The notes beneath the pieces are model-generated. The model saw nothing but the letters and a program-made list of their open reading frames with translations. It searched no databases and was not told where the DNA came from. A program made the translations under genes and the position numbers. From Halobacillus massiliensis (GTDB lineage Bacteria; Bacillota; Bacilli; Bacillales; Halobacillaceae), in the NCBI RefSeq assembly GCF_900166625.1, contig NZ_LT800499.1, positions 1,670,429 through 1,734,428 of the forward strand: a stretch of 64,000 nucleotides of DNA. The letters are read 5' to 3'. Positions 50,027 through 60,279 of this stretch are shown here, in pieces; positions within the stretch are counted from its first letter, which is position 1, and each line of letters starts with the position of its first letter.

Positions 50027-50353
50027 ATGACGCAGGTGCTTAACTCAAAAGTAATGCTGGATGAAGCAATAGAAGATAATAATATTTTCCTATTATTGAA
50101 GCATAGCTTGACTTGCCCGATCAGTGCTTCGGCAAAAAGAGAATTTGAAGCATTTTGTGCAGAATCTGATTATCCTTGTTTTATTCTAAATGTCCAGGAA
50201 ACAAGGAATTTAAGTCATTCAATTGCAGATGAATATAAGGTAAAACACGAATCACCACAAATTCTTTTATTTAAAAATAGTAAAATTGTGTGGAATGAAA
50301 GTCATGGAAACATCACACATACTGTGTTAAGAGAGAAAGTCAGCGAGCTTTAA
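50027..50353 (+). CDS. brxC: Bacilliredoxin BrxC (YtxJ)
   Basis: The 108-residue thioredoxin-fold protein has a single-cysteine active site TCPIS, the mark of the monothiol bacilliredoxin YtxJ/BrxC, which removes bacillithiol from protein thiols. AAAGGAG precedes ATG 50027 and the frame continues only upstream into ytxH. It follows ytxG-ytxH, as in B. subtilis, but here a hairpin separates them. Confidence 0.87.
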   Translation: MTQVLNSKVMLDEAIEDNNIFLLLKHSLTCPISASAKREFEAFCAESDYPCFILNVQETRNLSHSIADEYKVKHESPQILLFKNSKIVWNESHGNITHTVLREKVSEL

Positions 50354-50388
50354 GAAAAGTCCTTTTAAAGGATTTTTCTTTTTTTTTA
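50352..50388 (+). terminator. brxC terminator
   Basis: AAGAAAAGTCCT pairs with AGGATTTTTCTT around TTTA, followed by Ts. Confidence 0.75.
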
Positions 50389-50419
50389 TTATTTTCTATA
50401 AAGAATAATTCTGAAAAGG

Positions 50420-50448
50420 GTGACAAGATCGATAATATTAGCTATAAT
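50420..50448 (+). promoter_or_regulatory. aroA promoter
   Basis: GTGACA (50420-50425) and TATAAT (50443-50448) are 17 bases apart, about 60 bases before the coding region. Confidence 0.65.
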
Positions 50449-50511
50449 TGTCCCTAATTATCTAGATTATAATTATTCATACAACAAACTTATTATGTAG
50501 GAGGATTTGTG

Positions 50512-51570
50512 ATGAGCAACCAACAACTAGACGAGCTGCGTGGTCAGCTTGAAGAGGTAAACTTACAGCTTTTGAATTTAATCAATAAACGCGGTGAACT
50601 GGTAAAGGATATTGGCCAGATCAAAGAAAAGCAGGGCATGAACCGCTTTGATCCAGTGAGAGAACGTGTCATGTTTGACCAGATCACAGAAAAAAATGAT
50701 GGACCATTTGAAGATTCAACGGTCGTACACCTTTTCAAAGAAATCTTTAAAGCTGGACTTGAGCTCCAGGAAGATGACCATAGAAAAGCCCTTCTAGTTT
50801 CACGTAAGAAAAAGCCTGAAGATACAATCATTGATATTAAAGGTGAAAAATTCGGTGACGGGAACCCTCACTTCGTGATGGGGCCATGTGCAGTAGAAAG
50901 TTATGAACAAGTTTCTACAGTTGCTGAAGCTGTTAAGAAGCAAGGGCTTAAATTATTACGTGGAGGAGCTTTCAAACCTCGTACATCTCCATATGATTTC
51001 CAGGGGCTGGGAATTGAAGGTTTGCAAATCCTTAAAGAAGCTGCAGATGAACATGATCTAGCGGTTGTAAGTGAAATTGTCAATCCTGCTGATATTGAAA
51101 AAGCAGTGGATTACCTCGACGTCATTCAAATTGGCGCACGAAATATGCAAAACTTCGAACTGTTGAAAGCGGCAGGTTCCGTTAATAAGCCAGTCCTTCT
51201 AAAACGCGGTCTTTCAGCTACAATTTCTGAATTCATTAATGCCGCAGAATACATTATTTCTCGCGGGAATGGAAACATAATTCTATGTGAGCGTGGGATT
51301 AGGACTTACGAAAAAGCAACGCGTAATACATTAGATATCTCAGCAGTACCAATCTTGAAACAAGAAACACACTTACCGGTTCTAGTGGATGTAACACACT
51401 CTACGGGCCGAAGAGACCTGCTGCTTCCTACAGCGAAAGCGGCATTGGCTGTAGGTGCAGATGGGGTAATGGCTGAAGTTCACCCTGACCCTGCGGTAGC
51501 TCTTTCTGACTCTGCACAGCAAATGGATATTCCAACCTTTGAAAATTTCATGAAAGAACTTACAAAATAA
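50512..51570 (+). CDS. aroA: DAHP synthase/chorismate mutase, bifunctional
   Basis: The 352-residue protein fuses an AroQ-type chorismate mutase (about residues 1-90; [26 protein letters not shown]) to a KDO8P-type DAHP synthase. The synthase starts about residue 120 with [16 protein letters not shown] and has [25 protein letters not shown] and [13 protein letters not shown]. It is the first step of the shikimate pathway, and the mutase domain is thought to act as feedback sensor for prephenate and chorismate. GGAGG lies seven bases before ATG 50512; GTG 50509 is in frame. Confidence 0.94.
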   Translation: MSNQQLDELRGQLEEVNLQLLNLINKRGELVKDIGQIKEKQGMNRFDPVRERVMFDQITEKNDGPFEDSTVVHLFKEIFKAGLELQEDDHRKALLVSRKKKPEDTIIDIKGEKFGDGNPHFVMGPCAVESYEQVSTVAEAVKKQGLKLLRGGAFKPRTSPYDFQGLGIEGLQILKEAADEHDLAVVSEIVNPADIEKAVDYLDVIQIGARNMQNFELLKAAGSVNKPVLLKRGLSATISEFINAAEYIISRGNGNIILCERGIRTYEKATRNTLDISAVPILKQETHLPVLVDVTHSTGRRDLLLPTAKAALAVGADGVMAEVHPDPAVALSDSAQQMDIPTFENFMKELTK

Positions 51571-51577
51571 AGGGGAA

Positions 51578-51620
51578 TAATAAGTCAGGCTGCTTTTTTT
51601 CAGCCTGACTTATTTTTTTG
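51578..51620 (+). terminator. aroA terminator
   Basis: AATAAGTCAGGCTG pairs with CAGCCTGACTTATT around CTTTTTTTT, followed by Ts. Confidence 0.9.
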
Positions 51621-51756
51621 TTGAATGAAAATCCGTTATAATAGGGAAGGTATGTATAAGGATAAGAAAATAGTCGAACATTGCGGAACATAGGCAACTG
51701 TCGTATGATTATTTTATTAATAAGTCGTTGACGTGTTCGACGAAGGAGGATTCAGT

Positions 51757-52758
51757 ATGAATGTAACTATTTATGATGTAGCAAGAGAGGCCAATGTATC
51801 AATGGCTACGGTTTCCCGTGTAGTTAACGGAAACCCAAACGTAAAGCCGGCCACCCGAAAGAAAGTGCATGAAGCTATTGAACGTCTCGGGTATCGTCCA
51901 AACGCCGTTGCCCGTGGACTTGCCAGTAAGAAAACAACTACGGTTGGAGTTATAATCCCTGATATCTCAAGTATATTTTTTGCGGAACTTGCAAGAGGAA
52001 TTGAAGATATTGCGACAATGTATAATTATAATATTATTTTAAGCAACTCCGATCAAAATAAAGATAAAGAACTTCACTTAATTAATACCATGCTTGGAAA
52101 ACAGGTAGACGGCCTTGTCTTCATGGGTGGTAAAATTACAGAAGATCACATCCGCGAATTTAAAAACTCCCCGGTGCCTGTAGCGCTCGCAGCAACAGTG
52201 GATGAATCAGGTGAGACTCCATCTGTGAATATTAATTATGAAGAGGCTGCTTTTGAGGCTACAGAACTTCTATTATCCCATAACAATAAGAAAGTAGCCT
52301 TTGTCTCAGGGCCTGAGAATACAGAAATCAATGAGCAGAAGCTTGTTGGGTATAAACGTGCATTGAAAGAAAACAATGTGGATATAAATGAAGATTTAAT
52401 AACGGCAGGAGATTACTCTTATGATTCAGGACTGGAAGCTTTTACACAGCTTTGGAGTGCTTCGGAGAAGCCTGACGCTATCTTTGTTTCTTCTGATGAA
52501 ATGGCTCTAGGAGTTATTCATGGAGCAATGGATAAAGGTTTATCTGTACCGGAGGATGTTGAAATATTTGGTTTTGATAATACACGACTCGCTACAATGG
52601 TTCGTCCAACACTTTCAACAGTCGTTCAGCCAATGTATGATATCGGGGCTGTAGCCATGAGACTACTGACGAAATTTATGAACAAAGAAGAGGTTGAAGA
52701 ACAAAATGTAACTTTACCTCACAGAATTATCGAAAGAAACTCAACACAAAGAAAATAA
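51757..52758 (+). CDS. ccpA: Catabolite control protein A
   Basis: CcpA is the LacI-family regulator of carbon catabolite repression; bound to HPr-Ser-P it acts on cre sites. The 333-residue protein has the N-terminal helix-turn-helix [22 protein letters not shown], the hinge [17 protein letters not shown] and the periplasmic-binding-protein-like core. AAGGAGG precedes ATG 51757; the frame opens at 51733. Between aroA and motP, as in B. subtilis. Confidence 0.95.
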   Translation: MNVTIYDVAREANVSMATVSRVVNGNPNVKPATRKKVHEAIERLGYRPNAVARGLASKKTTTVGVIIPDISSIFFAELARGIEDIATMYNYNIILSNSDQNKDKELHLINTMLGKQVDGLVFMGGKITEDHIREFKNSPVPVALAATVDESGETPSVNINYEEAAFEATELLLSHNNKKVAFVSGPENTEINEQKLVGYKRALKENNVDINEDLITAGDYSYDSGLEAFTQLWSASEKPDAIFVSSDEMALGVIHGAMDKGLSVPEDVEIFGFDNTRLATMVRPTLSTVVQPMYDIGAVAMRLLTKFMNKEEVEEQNVTLPHRIIERNSTQRK

Positions 52759-52805
52759 TGCCGATATAAATACCGATACAGTATTTTTATCGGGGAGAGA
52801 GATGA

Positions 52806-53636
52806 ATGAGTAAACGGGATTTATTGACCCCTCTGGGCATTACTCTTGGTTTTTTTATGGTGGTATTTGGCATCATGACAAATGCAGGAGCAGGCGGGGC
52901 AGAAGCCTTTTTAGACGGTTCTTCGGTCATTATTGTGATAGGGGGGCTGTTTGCTGCTTTACTGGTGAACTTTAACTTTAGTGAAATGAAGCTGACCGTT
53001 AAAGTTGTGAAAGAGGCTTTTAAAAAAAGCGACACAGATCTAAAGCAGCTCATTCAATTATTTGTAGGTCTCTCTGAGAGAGCGCGTAGAGAAGGTCTGC
53101 TTGCACTTGAGGCGGAACTGGAGGAAGTAGAAGATCCTTTTATAAAGAAAGGAATCCTTCTATCCGTTGACGGCATAGAGCCGGAAGCGATTCAAGATAT
53201 TATGAACGCTGAAATTACAGCTATTGAAGAACGTCATTACAGGGGGCGTGCCATCATTGAAAAAGCTGGGGAGTATGCCCCTGCGTGGGGAATGATAGGG
53301 ACGCTTATTGGATTGGTCCTTATGTTGGAGTCTTTAACTGATCCTGAAACACTGGGACCTAAAATGGCGGTTGCTTTGCTCACCACTTTATACGGAACGC
53401 TGCTCGCCAACTTAGTATTTCTTCCAATGGCCGGCAAACTTGTGAATAAAACGGACAAGGAAATTTTTTCAAAGCAAATTATTATTGAAGGTGTAATCGG
53501 AGTACAATCCGGACAAAATCCTAAGGTTTTAGAAGAAAAGCTAAGTGCCTTTCTTTCAGAAGAAGACAAGCGAATTCCTGAAAAAGCACAAAAACCCGAA
53601 GCGATTGAGGATGCGGCAAATGAAGCGCAGGGATAA
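52806..53636 (+). CDS. motP: Sodium-type flagellar stator MotP
   Basis: MotP is the MotA homologue of the Na+-driven MotPS stator. The 276-residue protein has four hydrophobic segments (about residues 8-28, 35-55, 155-178 and 185-205), the cytoplasmic loop with conserved charged residues between, and PAWGMIGTLIGLVLML. GGGGAGAG precedes the ATG. The context ccpA-motP-motS is the same as in B. subtilis and supports motP over motA. Confidence 0.92.
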   Translation: MSKRDLLTPLGITLGFFMVVFGIMTNAGAGGAEAFLDGSSVIIVIGGLFAALLVNFNFSEMKLTVKVVKEAFKKSDTDLKQLIQLFVGLSERARREGLLALEAELEEVEDPFIKKGILLSVDGIEPEAIQDIMNAEITAIEERHYRGRAIIEKAGEYAPAWGMIGTLIGLVLMLESLTDPETLGPKMAVALLTTLYGTLLANLVFLPMAGKLVNKTDKEIFSKQIIIEGVIGVQSGQNPKVLEEKLSAFLSEEDKRIPEKAQKPEAIEDAANEAQG

Positions 53637-54399
53637 AACCTTAAAGAAGACTTCGGGAATCCCTAAATGGATGTCCACATACGCGGATATGGTTACATTG
53701 ATTTTAGTTTTCTTTGTTTTGCTTTTTTCTATGTCTCAAATAAATATGGTTAAGTTTGATGCCGTAGCCGAATCCTTTAGGAATCGAATGATTTTCGATT
53801 TCTATCCATCTCCTTTAGAAGAAGCCAATCCTACCGAGAAAGCATCCATAGAAGAGAATGGGGAATCCAGCAACGAATTCGAAGAGCCTGTAGAAGCTCA
53901 TAAACTAGAAAGTGAAAATGTGGTAAGCCAGCCTGATAATCTGGATGAAATTATTAAGGAAGTCGAAAGATTTCTTGAGACTAATGATTTACAGGATATT
54001 ATTTCAGCAGAGAGAACAGATCGTGGAGTCGTACTTGTGCTCCAGGAACAGTTGTTATTTAAAACCGGAGAAGCCGATATACTTAAAAGTGGAGAACCTT
54101 TCTTGCAAAAAATCGGGGAACTGCTTGAGCAGATACCCAATTATGTAAAAGTAGAAGGACATACGGACAATCGGCCGATTTCGACTTATCAATACCCTTC
54201 AAATTGGGAACTTTCGGGCGCAAGAGCCGGAAGTGTCATACGGTTTGTAACCTCGAAAAATGAAAATATTAATCCTGCACGATTATCAGCTGTCGGCTAC
54301 GCAGATACCAGGCCGAGCGCTCCTAATAATTCTGAAGAGAATTGGGAAAAAAACCGCCGGGTCGAGATTATCATTTTATCTTCCGATTATACTCCTTGA
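53620..54399 (+). CDS. motS: Sodium-type flagellar stator MotS
   Basis: MotS is the MotB homologue of MotPS. The 259-residue protein has a single N-terminal membrane segment, STYADMVTLILVFFVLLFSMSQ, with the conserved ion-binding aspartate, an acidic linker (about residues 60-110), and the OmpA-like peptidoglycan-binding domain VEGHTDNRPISTYQYPSNWELSGARAGSV. GAGG is nine bases before ATG 53620, which overlaps the motP 3' end by 17 bases. The frame extends upstream into motP. Translational coupling is expected. Confidence 0.9.
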   Translation: MKRRDKTLKKTSGIPKWMSTYADMVTLILVFFVLLFSMSQINMVKFDAVAESFRNRMIFDFYPSPLEEANPTEKASIEENGESSNEFEEPVEAHKLESENVVSQPDNLDEIIKEVERFLETNDLQDIISAERTDRGVVLVLQEQLLFKTGEADILKSGEPFLQKIGELLEQIPNYVKVEGHTDNRPISTYQYPSNWELSGARAGSVIRFVTSKNENINPARLSAVGYADTRPSAPNNSEENWEKNRRVEIIILSSDYTP

Positions 54400-54445
54400 C
54401 TGCGACCACTCAGTTGGGTTTATTTTCAGTAATTTGTAGTAAGCC

Positions 54446-54483
54446 AAAAAAACGAGGCACCTCTAACGGTGCCTCGTTTTTTT
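54446..54483. terminator. Bidirectional terminator between motS and acuC
   Basis: AAAAAAACGAGGCACC pairs with GGTGCCTCGTTTTTTT around TCTAAC, with A- and T-tracts on both sides. Confidence 0.92.
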
Positions 54484-54485
54484 GA

Positions 54486-55661
54486 TTATATGGAAGAATT
54501 GTATTTCTTTTGATTATGGATGAATTGCATGCAGCTGGTTAAAACTTTATTATTTTTTTCAGTAATCTCTGCTTTTCGTGGAATCGGCTTATAGGAGTGC
54601 TCTCCATCTTCCCATTGGGATGGAAGGTCGACTGGTGAGGACTTTTGCCAATGTGAAACCCAATCGGCAGGCAGCGGTCCTGAAAATGGCTCTCCAGTAC
54701 TCATCACTTTCCAAAGTTGAGACCATGCTCTTGGTACGACTCTCCAAATATCATAGCCGCCTCCTCCAAGGGCAACCCACTTCCCATCACAATATTTATG
54801 AGCGAGTTCGTGAGCAATCATTGGAATTCTTTCATAGATTTTCATTGTTGAACATAAGTGAGTAAGCGGATCTAAATAATGGGCATCGGCACCGTTTTGG
54901 GTAATAATAATGTCAGGCTGGAAATATTCTACAATTTCATTGAAAGCGTATTCATATACCTCTAAAAAGGATTCATCTTCCGTAAAAGCGTCGATTGGCA
55001 AATTAAAAGAATAGCCGTAGCCTTTCTTTAAGCCCCGCTCATTGACATTCCCTGTGCCGGGAAAAAGGTATCTTCCTGTTTCATGGATGGAGAAGGTGCA
55101 AACATTTGGGTCATCATAAAAAGCCCATTGAACACCATCACCATGGTGGGCGTCTGTATCCACATAAAGTACTTTGTAGTCCGTATGTTTTCGTATATAT
55201 TTAATCCCGACTGCTCCATCATTATAGACACAGAAGCCAGAGGCTTTTCTTTCAAATCCGTGGTGCAGCCCGCCGCCCAGGTTGAGAGCGTGCTTTGTTT
55301 TCCCTTGGATAACGGCATCAATGGCACTTAAAGTACTCCCAACTAGCAGGGATGAAGCATCGTGCATCCCTTCAAACATCGGTGTGTCTTCCGTTCCGAT
55401 TCCATATTCAAATCCTTGTTCTTCACTTAACAGCCCTTCGCTTGCACGTTTAACTGCTTCCACATAAGCAGAGCTGTGAAAAAGCTTCAGGTCATCCTCA
55501 GAGGCCATTCGCGGAGCGATTATCTGATCTTCTCGCAATGCCTTTTCCTTTTCAAGCAAATCCTTTGTCATCGTTACTCTAAGCTGGTTAAATGGATGAT
55601 CATCTTTAAATTTATAAGAGATAAATTCATCCGCAAATACAAATTGGGAGTCACATCTCAT
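54486..55661 (-). CDS. acuC: AcuC, histone-deacetylase-family protein
   Basis: AcuC is a class I/II-type deacetylase homologue that in B. subtilis deacetylates and reactivates acetyl-CoA synthetase. The 391-residue protein has the metal/charge-relay motifs GGGLHHGFERKASGFCVYND, YVDTDAHHGDGVQ, and NGADAHYLDPLTHL. The true start is ATG 55661, whose ATGA overlaps the acuB stop. The frame continues upstream into acuB. It is the last gene of the acuABC unit. Confidence 0.9.
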   Translation of the reverse strand: MRCDSQFVFADEFISYKFKDDHPFNQLRVTMTKDLLEKEKALREDQIIAPRMASEDDLKLFHSSAYVEAVKRASEGLLSEEQGFEYGIGTEDTPMFEGMHDASSLLVGSTLSAIDAVIQGKTKHALNLGGGLHHGFERKASGFCVYNDGAVGIKYIRKHTDYKVLYVDTDAHHGDGVQWAFYDDPNVCTFSIHETGRYLFPGTGNVNERGLKKGYGYSFNLPIDAFTEDESFLEVYEYAFNEIVEYFQPDIIITQNGADAHYLDPLTHLCSTMKIYERIPMIAHELAHKYCDGKWVALGGGGYDIWRVVPRAWSQLWKVMSTGEPFSGPLPADWVSHWQKSSPVDLPSQWEDGEHSYKPIPRKAEITEKNNKVLTSCMQFIHNQKKYNSSI

Positions 55662-56311
55662 GAGGAAGCCCCCGGACTCTTTGGCCACAGCACTTCATAG
55701 TCGGCTGCTTTTAAATCTTCTATGGTCGGTAATGGATTCATCGTTTGAATCCGTACCACAATAATCTTGTAATGAGGATCAGCTTGATAAGGATAAATAA
55801 GAACAGAGCTAATATTTACTTTTCTTTTTCCAAAAATCTGCATGACCTGGGGAAGCATTCCAGGCTTGTTTGGTACTTTAATCTCTATTTGAGAACTCTG
55901 CACATGAGTACCAGTTAATTGAATAAGCGTGTAAAGCATGTCTTTTTCAGTAACTATACCTACTAGTTTTTCATTCATTACTACAGGAACACAGGCAATT
56001 TCCTGTTCATAAAAAATGGAAGCGATTTCTTCTACGAAATCAAGCGGGTGGACAGTTGTAACGGGTGTCGTCATGATGGATTCAAGAGGATTAGACAGCT
56101 GTTCAGCTTCTTCCTCAGTATTGTTATCCAAAATGGAGGGACTCGCATCCCGAACATCACGATCAGAAACGATACCTACGACGGAGTAATGCTGATCGAC
56201 GATGGGGATATGGCGAATATGATGCTGGTTTAATAAGTTTATTGCTTTAGCAATAGAATCTGAAGGTGTTAACGTAATTACTTCTCGTTTCATCACTTCT
56301 TCAACAAGCAT
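55658..56311 (-). CDS. acuB: AcuB, CBS-ACT protein
   Basis: The 217-residue protein has two CBS motifs (about residues 3-60 and 78-130) and a C-terminal ACT-like domain (about 138-215). It matches AcuB, which in B. subtilis is encoded between acuA and acuC; its exact role in acetoin/acetate metabolism is unclear, and adenylate binding by CBS domains is a family inference. Its stop overlaps the acuC start. Confidence 0.9.
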   Translation of the reverse strand: MLVEEVMKREVITLTPSDSIAKAINLLNQHHIRHIPIVDQHYSVVGIVSDRDVRDASPSILDNNTEEEAEQLSNPLESIMTTPVTTVHPLDFVEEIASIFYEQEIACVPVVMNEKLVGIVTEKDMLYTLIQLTGTHVQSSQIEIKVPNKPGMLPQVMQIFGKRKVNISSVLIYPYQADPHYKIIVVRIQTMNPLPTIEDLKAADYEVLWPKSPGASS

Positions 56312-56312
56312 T

Positions 56313-56966
56313 TTAAACTTCTCCCCTTGCTTTTCTATATTTGTTTCTCGTTAGAAAGCGAAGCTGGTCAAATTGTTCAATTGATTCTTCAGGTACGTTT
56401 TTTCCTATGCGTACCATGAGACAGTTGGCAGGGTGGGAGATAATTTCTGGATCATCGGTAGGTGCGGGCTTTAATCCGCCTGCTCCCATCATTTTTTCCA
56501 TGACCTTTCTGTAATCCCATATGCTTAAGCGTGTACCTTTTAAATCCCAGTGCCAGTAATACTCTGTGGAAATAATAATATAGTTTTCCATGTATTCATC
56601 CTGCATGGATAATTTCAAAAGTCTTGAGCCTACCCGGTAACCTCTGAACTCGGGAGCTACTTCTATAGCGCCGAGTTCAATCAAGTCTTCCATATTCCCT
56701 TCAGACCAGCGTTCCATAGGGTCAGGATGAAGGTAGGTAACATAACCAATAATCATGTTATCGTGAATCGCTGCATTAATTCGTCCTTCTTCAAAATCAG
56801 CAATACTTTTTAGGGCCTCAAATTGTTTGGCAGGCGGTCGAAAAGCGTTCAAATCTTCGTGAAAAGAATATTGACTTAGCTCTTCGGAAGTAAGGGGGCC
56901 CTGGATAGTCATAACTCCATCGTTTATTTCAAAAGTTTGCTCATAAAATGTTTTAACATGTTCCAT
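56313..56966 (-). CDS. acuA: AcuA, protein N-acetyltransferase
   Basis: AcuA is a GNAT acetyltransferase that in B. subtilis acetylates and inactivates acetyl-CoA synthetase AcsA. The 217-residue protein has the GNAT acetyl-CoA motif VAPEFRGYRVGSRLL. ATG 56966 follows AGGTGG at seven bases; TTG 56984 is in frame upstream. acsA is not adjacent here, unlike B. subtilis. acuB begins one base after the acuA stop. Confidence 0.88.
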   Translation of the reverse strand: MEHVKTFYEQTFEINDGVMTIQGPLTSEELSQYSFHEDLNAFRPPAKQFEALKSIADFEEGRINAAIHDNMIIGYVTYLHPDPMERWSEGNMEDLIELGAIEVAPEFRGYRVGSRLLKLSMQDEYMENYIIISTEYYWHWDLKGTRLSIWDYRKVMEKMMGAGGLKPAPTDDPEIISHPANCLMVRIGKNVPEESIEQFDQLRFLTRNKYRKARGEV

Positions 56967-57048
56967 AGCGTCACCACCTATCAAAAAGGATCTTTTTTAC
57001 TACCTACATTATACATGAGTCGAGAGAAATTTAAATTATCAAACAAAA

Positions 57049-57083
57049 ATAACTTCCAGCACTAGTAAATTGCTGGAAGTTAT
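57049..57083. terminator. Terminator of the PBP gene
   Basis: ATAACTTCCAGC pairs with GCTGGAAGTTAT around ACTAGTAAATT; the T-rich flank on the minus strand ends the PBP transcript. Confidence 0.82.
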
Positions 57084-57090
57084 CTTGAGA

Positions 57091-60000
57091 TTACTCATTT
57101 TCGTTTGATACTACTGAGGTATCTTCTTCTACAGAGGTTTCTTCCCCGGATTCAGAATTGTCTTCAGTTGCATCTTCTGATGTTTCTTCTGAGTCATTAG
57201 AGCTGTTGTTATCTTCAGTATCGGAACTGCTGCCTCTGTTATCTGAGCTGCTGTTAGCTTCTGAACTGGTATTGCTGGTAACGGGCTCAGGGTTTCCTAC
57301 TTGCACAGTTGAAGAAAGGTCTGATGATTGACCGAAGTAATCGACTGCACGAACAGCATAAACTCCGTTTCCTTCAAGGCTGTAGCTTGTTCCACGTGTG
57401 CTCCCGATTTGGGAGAAGGAGCCGTTGTTGCTGGAGGCGCGATAAATACGGTATCCTACTACGTCACCACTTGATGATCGTGACCAGGAAAGCTCAGATG
57501 AACCAGCAGAGACATTTCCGGGTGCTGAAGGATTGGCATTATCGTTGTCAACTCTATCTCCTCCGTTCGAATCAGAGGAAGAAATACTTACATTTGTCCA
57601 GCTATCCGGAATTAAGTGTTTAAGAACTTCCGAAGAATCATAGTTATTCTCCTCAATAAATTCACGGGTGAGGGTCACTCCTCCGCCTTCATTAATAATA
57701 AATTCATTAGGGGTACTGTTTCCAGCAGGGTATATGTCTCCTTTGATTTTTACAAAATCTCCATCTCCGTCTCTTAAGCTGTCATCTTTCTTCGTCGGTG
57801 CATATTTAGAGATATAAAGATCACTTCGGGACAGTCCAGCTGATGAACATAGGTCTGTAGATAGTAATCCAGACGTTGCACAGTAGGATTTTGATTCGAT
57901 TCCTCCGGGACGCTCAAAACCGCTGTCTGGTGCCATTAGCTCTGGCCTAATTTCAGTCACCGCATTAACCACCTGTGCCCAAAGTCCTGTATTTCTCTGG
58001 CTGTAGCCGTTGCGATTCAAATATTCCTTATAGTCGTAGCCCATCCACATACTCATCGTGACATTAGGATTTGTTGCTATGAACCATGCGTCTCTATAAT
58101 CTTGTGAAGTACCTGTTTTACCTGCCCAGTCGACTCCAGAATGAGTCAGCTGATTTTTTAGGCCGGCTGCTGTACCGGAACTGAGTACATCTCTCATCAT
58201 ATCGATCATTAGATAGGTGGCCTGTGGACTGAATACATCTGTTTCTTCAGATTCATGTTCATAAATGACTTCGCCATCTTTTGTTTCAATTTTTTCTATC
58301 ATATAAGAATCTACAAATTTACCCTGATTACCGAAGGTTGCGTAGGCATTTGTAATTTCTTCATTCCTTACGGCCACTGACCCTAATGCAAGAGAAGGGT
58401 ACTGAGAGGCTCCTTCAGAGATTGTGGAGAAATTCATTTTCGCCAAATACTCTCCAGGATTTTTATCGAGAAATGAAACATACGATTTAACAGCAGGGAT
58501 GTTTAGTGACCGCTTTAAAGCATCTCTGGCTGAAACCAATCCTCTATATCCTCCGCCATAATTCCCTACATCTGTGTTAGTCCCTGGATATTGGTACGGT
58601 ACGTCAGCAAACACAGTTCCTGGGTGGATTTCACCCATATCGATTCCTGGACCGTAAGCAGTCAAAGGCTTCATCGTGCTTCCCGGTGATCGAGGACGAG
58701 TCATATGGTTAACTTGACTATTTGCATGATTACGACCACCGATAAATCCGAGAATCTTACCTGTTGAGTTCTCAATCAGCGTGCTGCCTACTTCGGCCTG
58801 AATTTCTATAGTTTCTGATTCACCGTCTTCTCCGTCAGTAGTCACCGTGCGATTCGAATCATAGTTCGTATAATTGTCTTTCACTTCCTGCATCACTTCG
58901 TAGATCTCTTTATCAATGGTTGTATGAATCTTATAACCGCCTGAACTTAATTCACGTTCAGCAAGTGATTTATATTCAGCTGCAAGCTCCTCATCTCCAT
59001 TGATATCTTTCATGGAAACTCCGTCCTGCTCAGCTAGATATTCTGTCATTTTTTCAATAGATCTCTTGTTCGCTTCGTTAACGAGGAAAGGATACTTTTC
59101 CCGGGCTCTTGAAGAAGGCTCGCGAAGGTTTTCCTTTAAATCAAATTCTAATGCTTCATCATAATCTTCTTTTGAGATGTATCCTGTGTGATACATCCGG
59201 CTGAGAACTTCCTGCATCCTTCTGATTCCATGCTGAAGGTCTTCATCAGATTTCACTTCACCGTTGTTATAGAAGGGTGTATAGCTGAATGGATTTTGAG
59301 GGATCCCCGCTATAAATGCGGCTTGTGGTATGGATAATTCATCAGGAGCGACCCCAAATATACCCTCTGCCGCTGTTTTTACACCTGCTATGTTATCTCC
59401 ATTTGCGTTTCTTCCAAATGGAACAATATTTAAGTATGCTTCCAGGATATCTTCTTTTTCAAAAAATTTCTCCATTCGCATAGCGATAAGTATTTCTTTT
59501 GCTTTACGTTCAAAAGATACTTCATTTGTTAAGATTTGATTTTTAACAACCTGCTGGGTGAGAGTACTACCGCCGGTTTGAACGGCAGCGTTTGTTGCCT
59601 CCTGAAACAAAGCTCTAAGTACGGCTTTAGGGACAACTCCTTCATGGTCTTCAAAATACTGATCTTCTGTAGCAATAATCGCATGTTTCAAGCTGTCCTC
59701 AACATCCTCTAAAGGAATTGCATCCCGGTAAAGATCTGTCCTGACATTCCCAAGTACTTCTTCTTTGGAAAAGTACATTTGCGAGGTTTCTTCATAGTTG
59801 TAAATATCTGCTTGGATTTCTTCTGGACTCTGGGCAGGCTGGTCTTTAACAAGGAAGGCAAAAAATCCCGCACCAACTCCTCCTGCAAAGAATAAACCTA
59901 CAACGCCCAGTAAAATAAAGAAGAGGATGACATTCCAGACGACATCATATCCAATACTAAAATTCTTCTGGATTGTGCCGCGCTGCCATGAAGACTTCGT

Positions 60001-60168
60001 ATTCCCCCATAGTGCTTTCATTCTTTCTCTTGGAGGCTGGGAATTGTTAAAAAAAGATTTTGTTCCTTTCATTGAACTACCCCAAAGGGATTTCGTTTTC
60101 TCTTTCAAGGACTTTACTTTCTGTAAAAAAGAGTCCCAGTTTATTTTATTTCGATTACTATTAGACAT
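57091..60168 (-). CDS. Class A penicillin-binding protein, PBP1A-like
   Basis: The 1025-residue bifunctional peptidoglycan synthase has a cytoplasmic Lys-rich N-terminus, one transmembrane segment (about residues 72-103), a GT51 glycosyltransferase (EDQYFEDHEGV near 165, GGSTLTQQVVKN), and a transpeptidase with SxxK in GSTMKPL near residue 495 and KTGT near residue 682. A fibronectin-III-like domain lies at about 876-957, followed by a Ser/Glu/Asp/Asn tail of about 65 residues. ATG 60168 is six bases after AGGGGG; the frame opens at 60225. It lies between acuA and tyrS. Confidence 0.92.
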   Translation of the reverse strand: MSNSNRNKINWDSFLQKVKSLKEKTKSLWGSSMKGTKSFFNNSQPPRERMKALWGNTKSSWQRGTIQKNFSIGYDVVWNVILFFILLGVVGLFFAGGVGAGFFAFLVKDQPAQSPEEIQADIYNYEETSQMYFSKEEVLGNVRTDLYRDAIPLEDVEDSLKHAIIATEDQYFEDHEGVVPKAVLRALFQEATNAAVQTGGSTLTQQVVKNQILTNEVSFERKAKEILIAMRMEKFFEKEDILEAYLNIVPFGRNANGDNIAGVKTAAEGIFGVAPDELSIPQAAFIAGIPQNPFSYTPFYNNGEVKSDEDLQHGIRRMQEVLSRMYHTGYISKEDYDEALEFDLKENLREPSSRAREKYPFLVNEANKRSIEKMTEYLAEQDGVSMKDINGDEELAAEYKSLAERELSSGGYKIHTTIDKEIYEVMQEVKDNYTNYDSNRTVTTDGEDGESETIEIQAEVGSTLIENSTGKILGFIGGRNHANSQVNHMTRPRSPGSTMKPLTAYGPGIDMGEIHPGTVFADVPYQYPGTNTDVGNYGGGYRGLVSARDALKRSLNIPAVKSYVSFLDKNPGEYLAKMNFSTISEGASQYPSLALGSVAVRNEEITNAYATFGNQGKFVDSYMIEKIETKDGEVIYEHESEETDVFSPQATYLMIDMMRDVLSSGTAAGLKNQLTHSGVDWAGKTGTSQDYRDAWFIATNPNVTMSMWMGYDYKEYLNRNGYSQRNTGLWAQVVNAVTEIRPELMAPDSGFERPGGIESKSYCATSGLLSTDLCSSAGLSRSDLYISKYAPTKKDDSLRDGDGDFVKIKGDIYPAGNSTPNEFIINEGGGVTLTREFIEENNYDSSEVLKHLIPDSWTNVSISSSDSNGGDRVDNDNANPSAPGNVSAGSSELSWSRSSSGDVVGYRIYRASSNNGSFSQIGSTRGTSYSLEGNGVYAVRAVDYFGQSSDLSSTVQVGNPEPVTSNTSSEANSSSDNRGSSSDTEDNNSSNDSEETSEDATEDNSESGEETSVEEDTSVVSNENE

Positions 60169-60244
60169 AAAAAGACCCCCTAAATTCCAAATAATATTAT
60201 AACATATGAGGCAAATAACAGACATATATCGATAAAAAATGCAG

Positions 60245-60273
60245 TTGATTTTCGAAGTGATTTATGCTATAAA
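60245..60273 (+). promoter_or_regulatory. Promoter of the tyrS T-box leader
   Basis: TTGATT (60245-60250) and TATAAA (60268-60273) are 17 bases apart. Confidence 0.7.
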
Positions 60274-60279
60274 TTGGAT

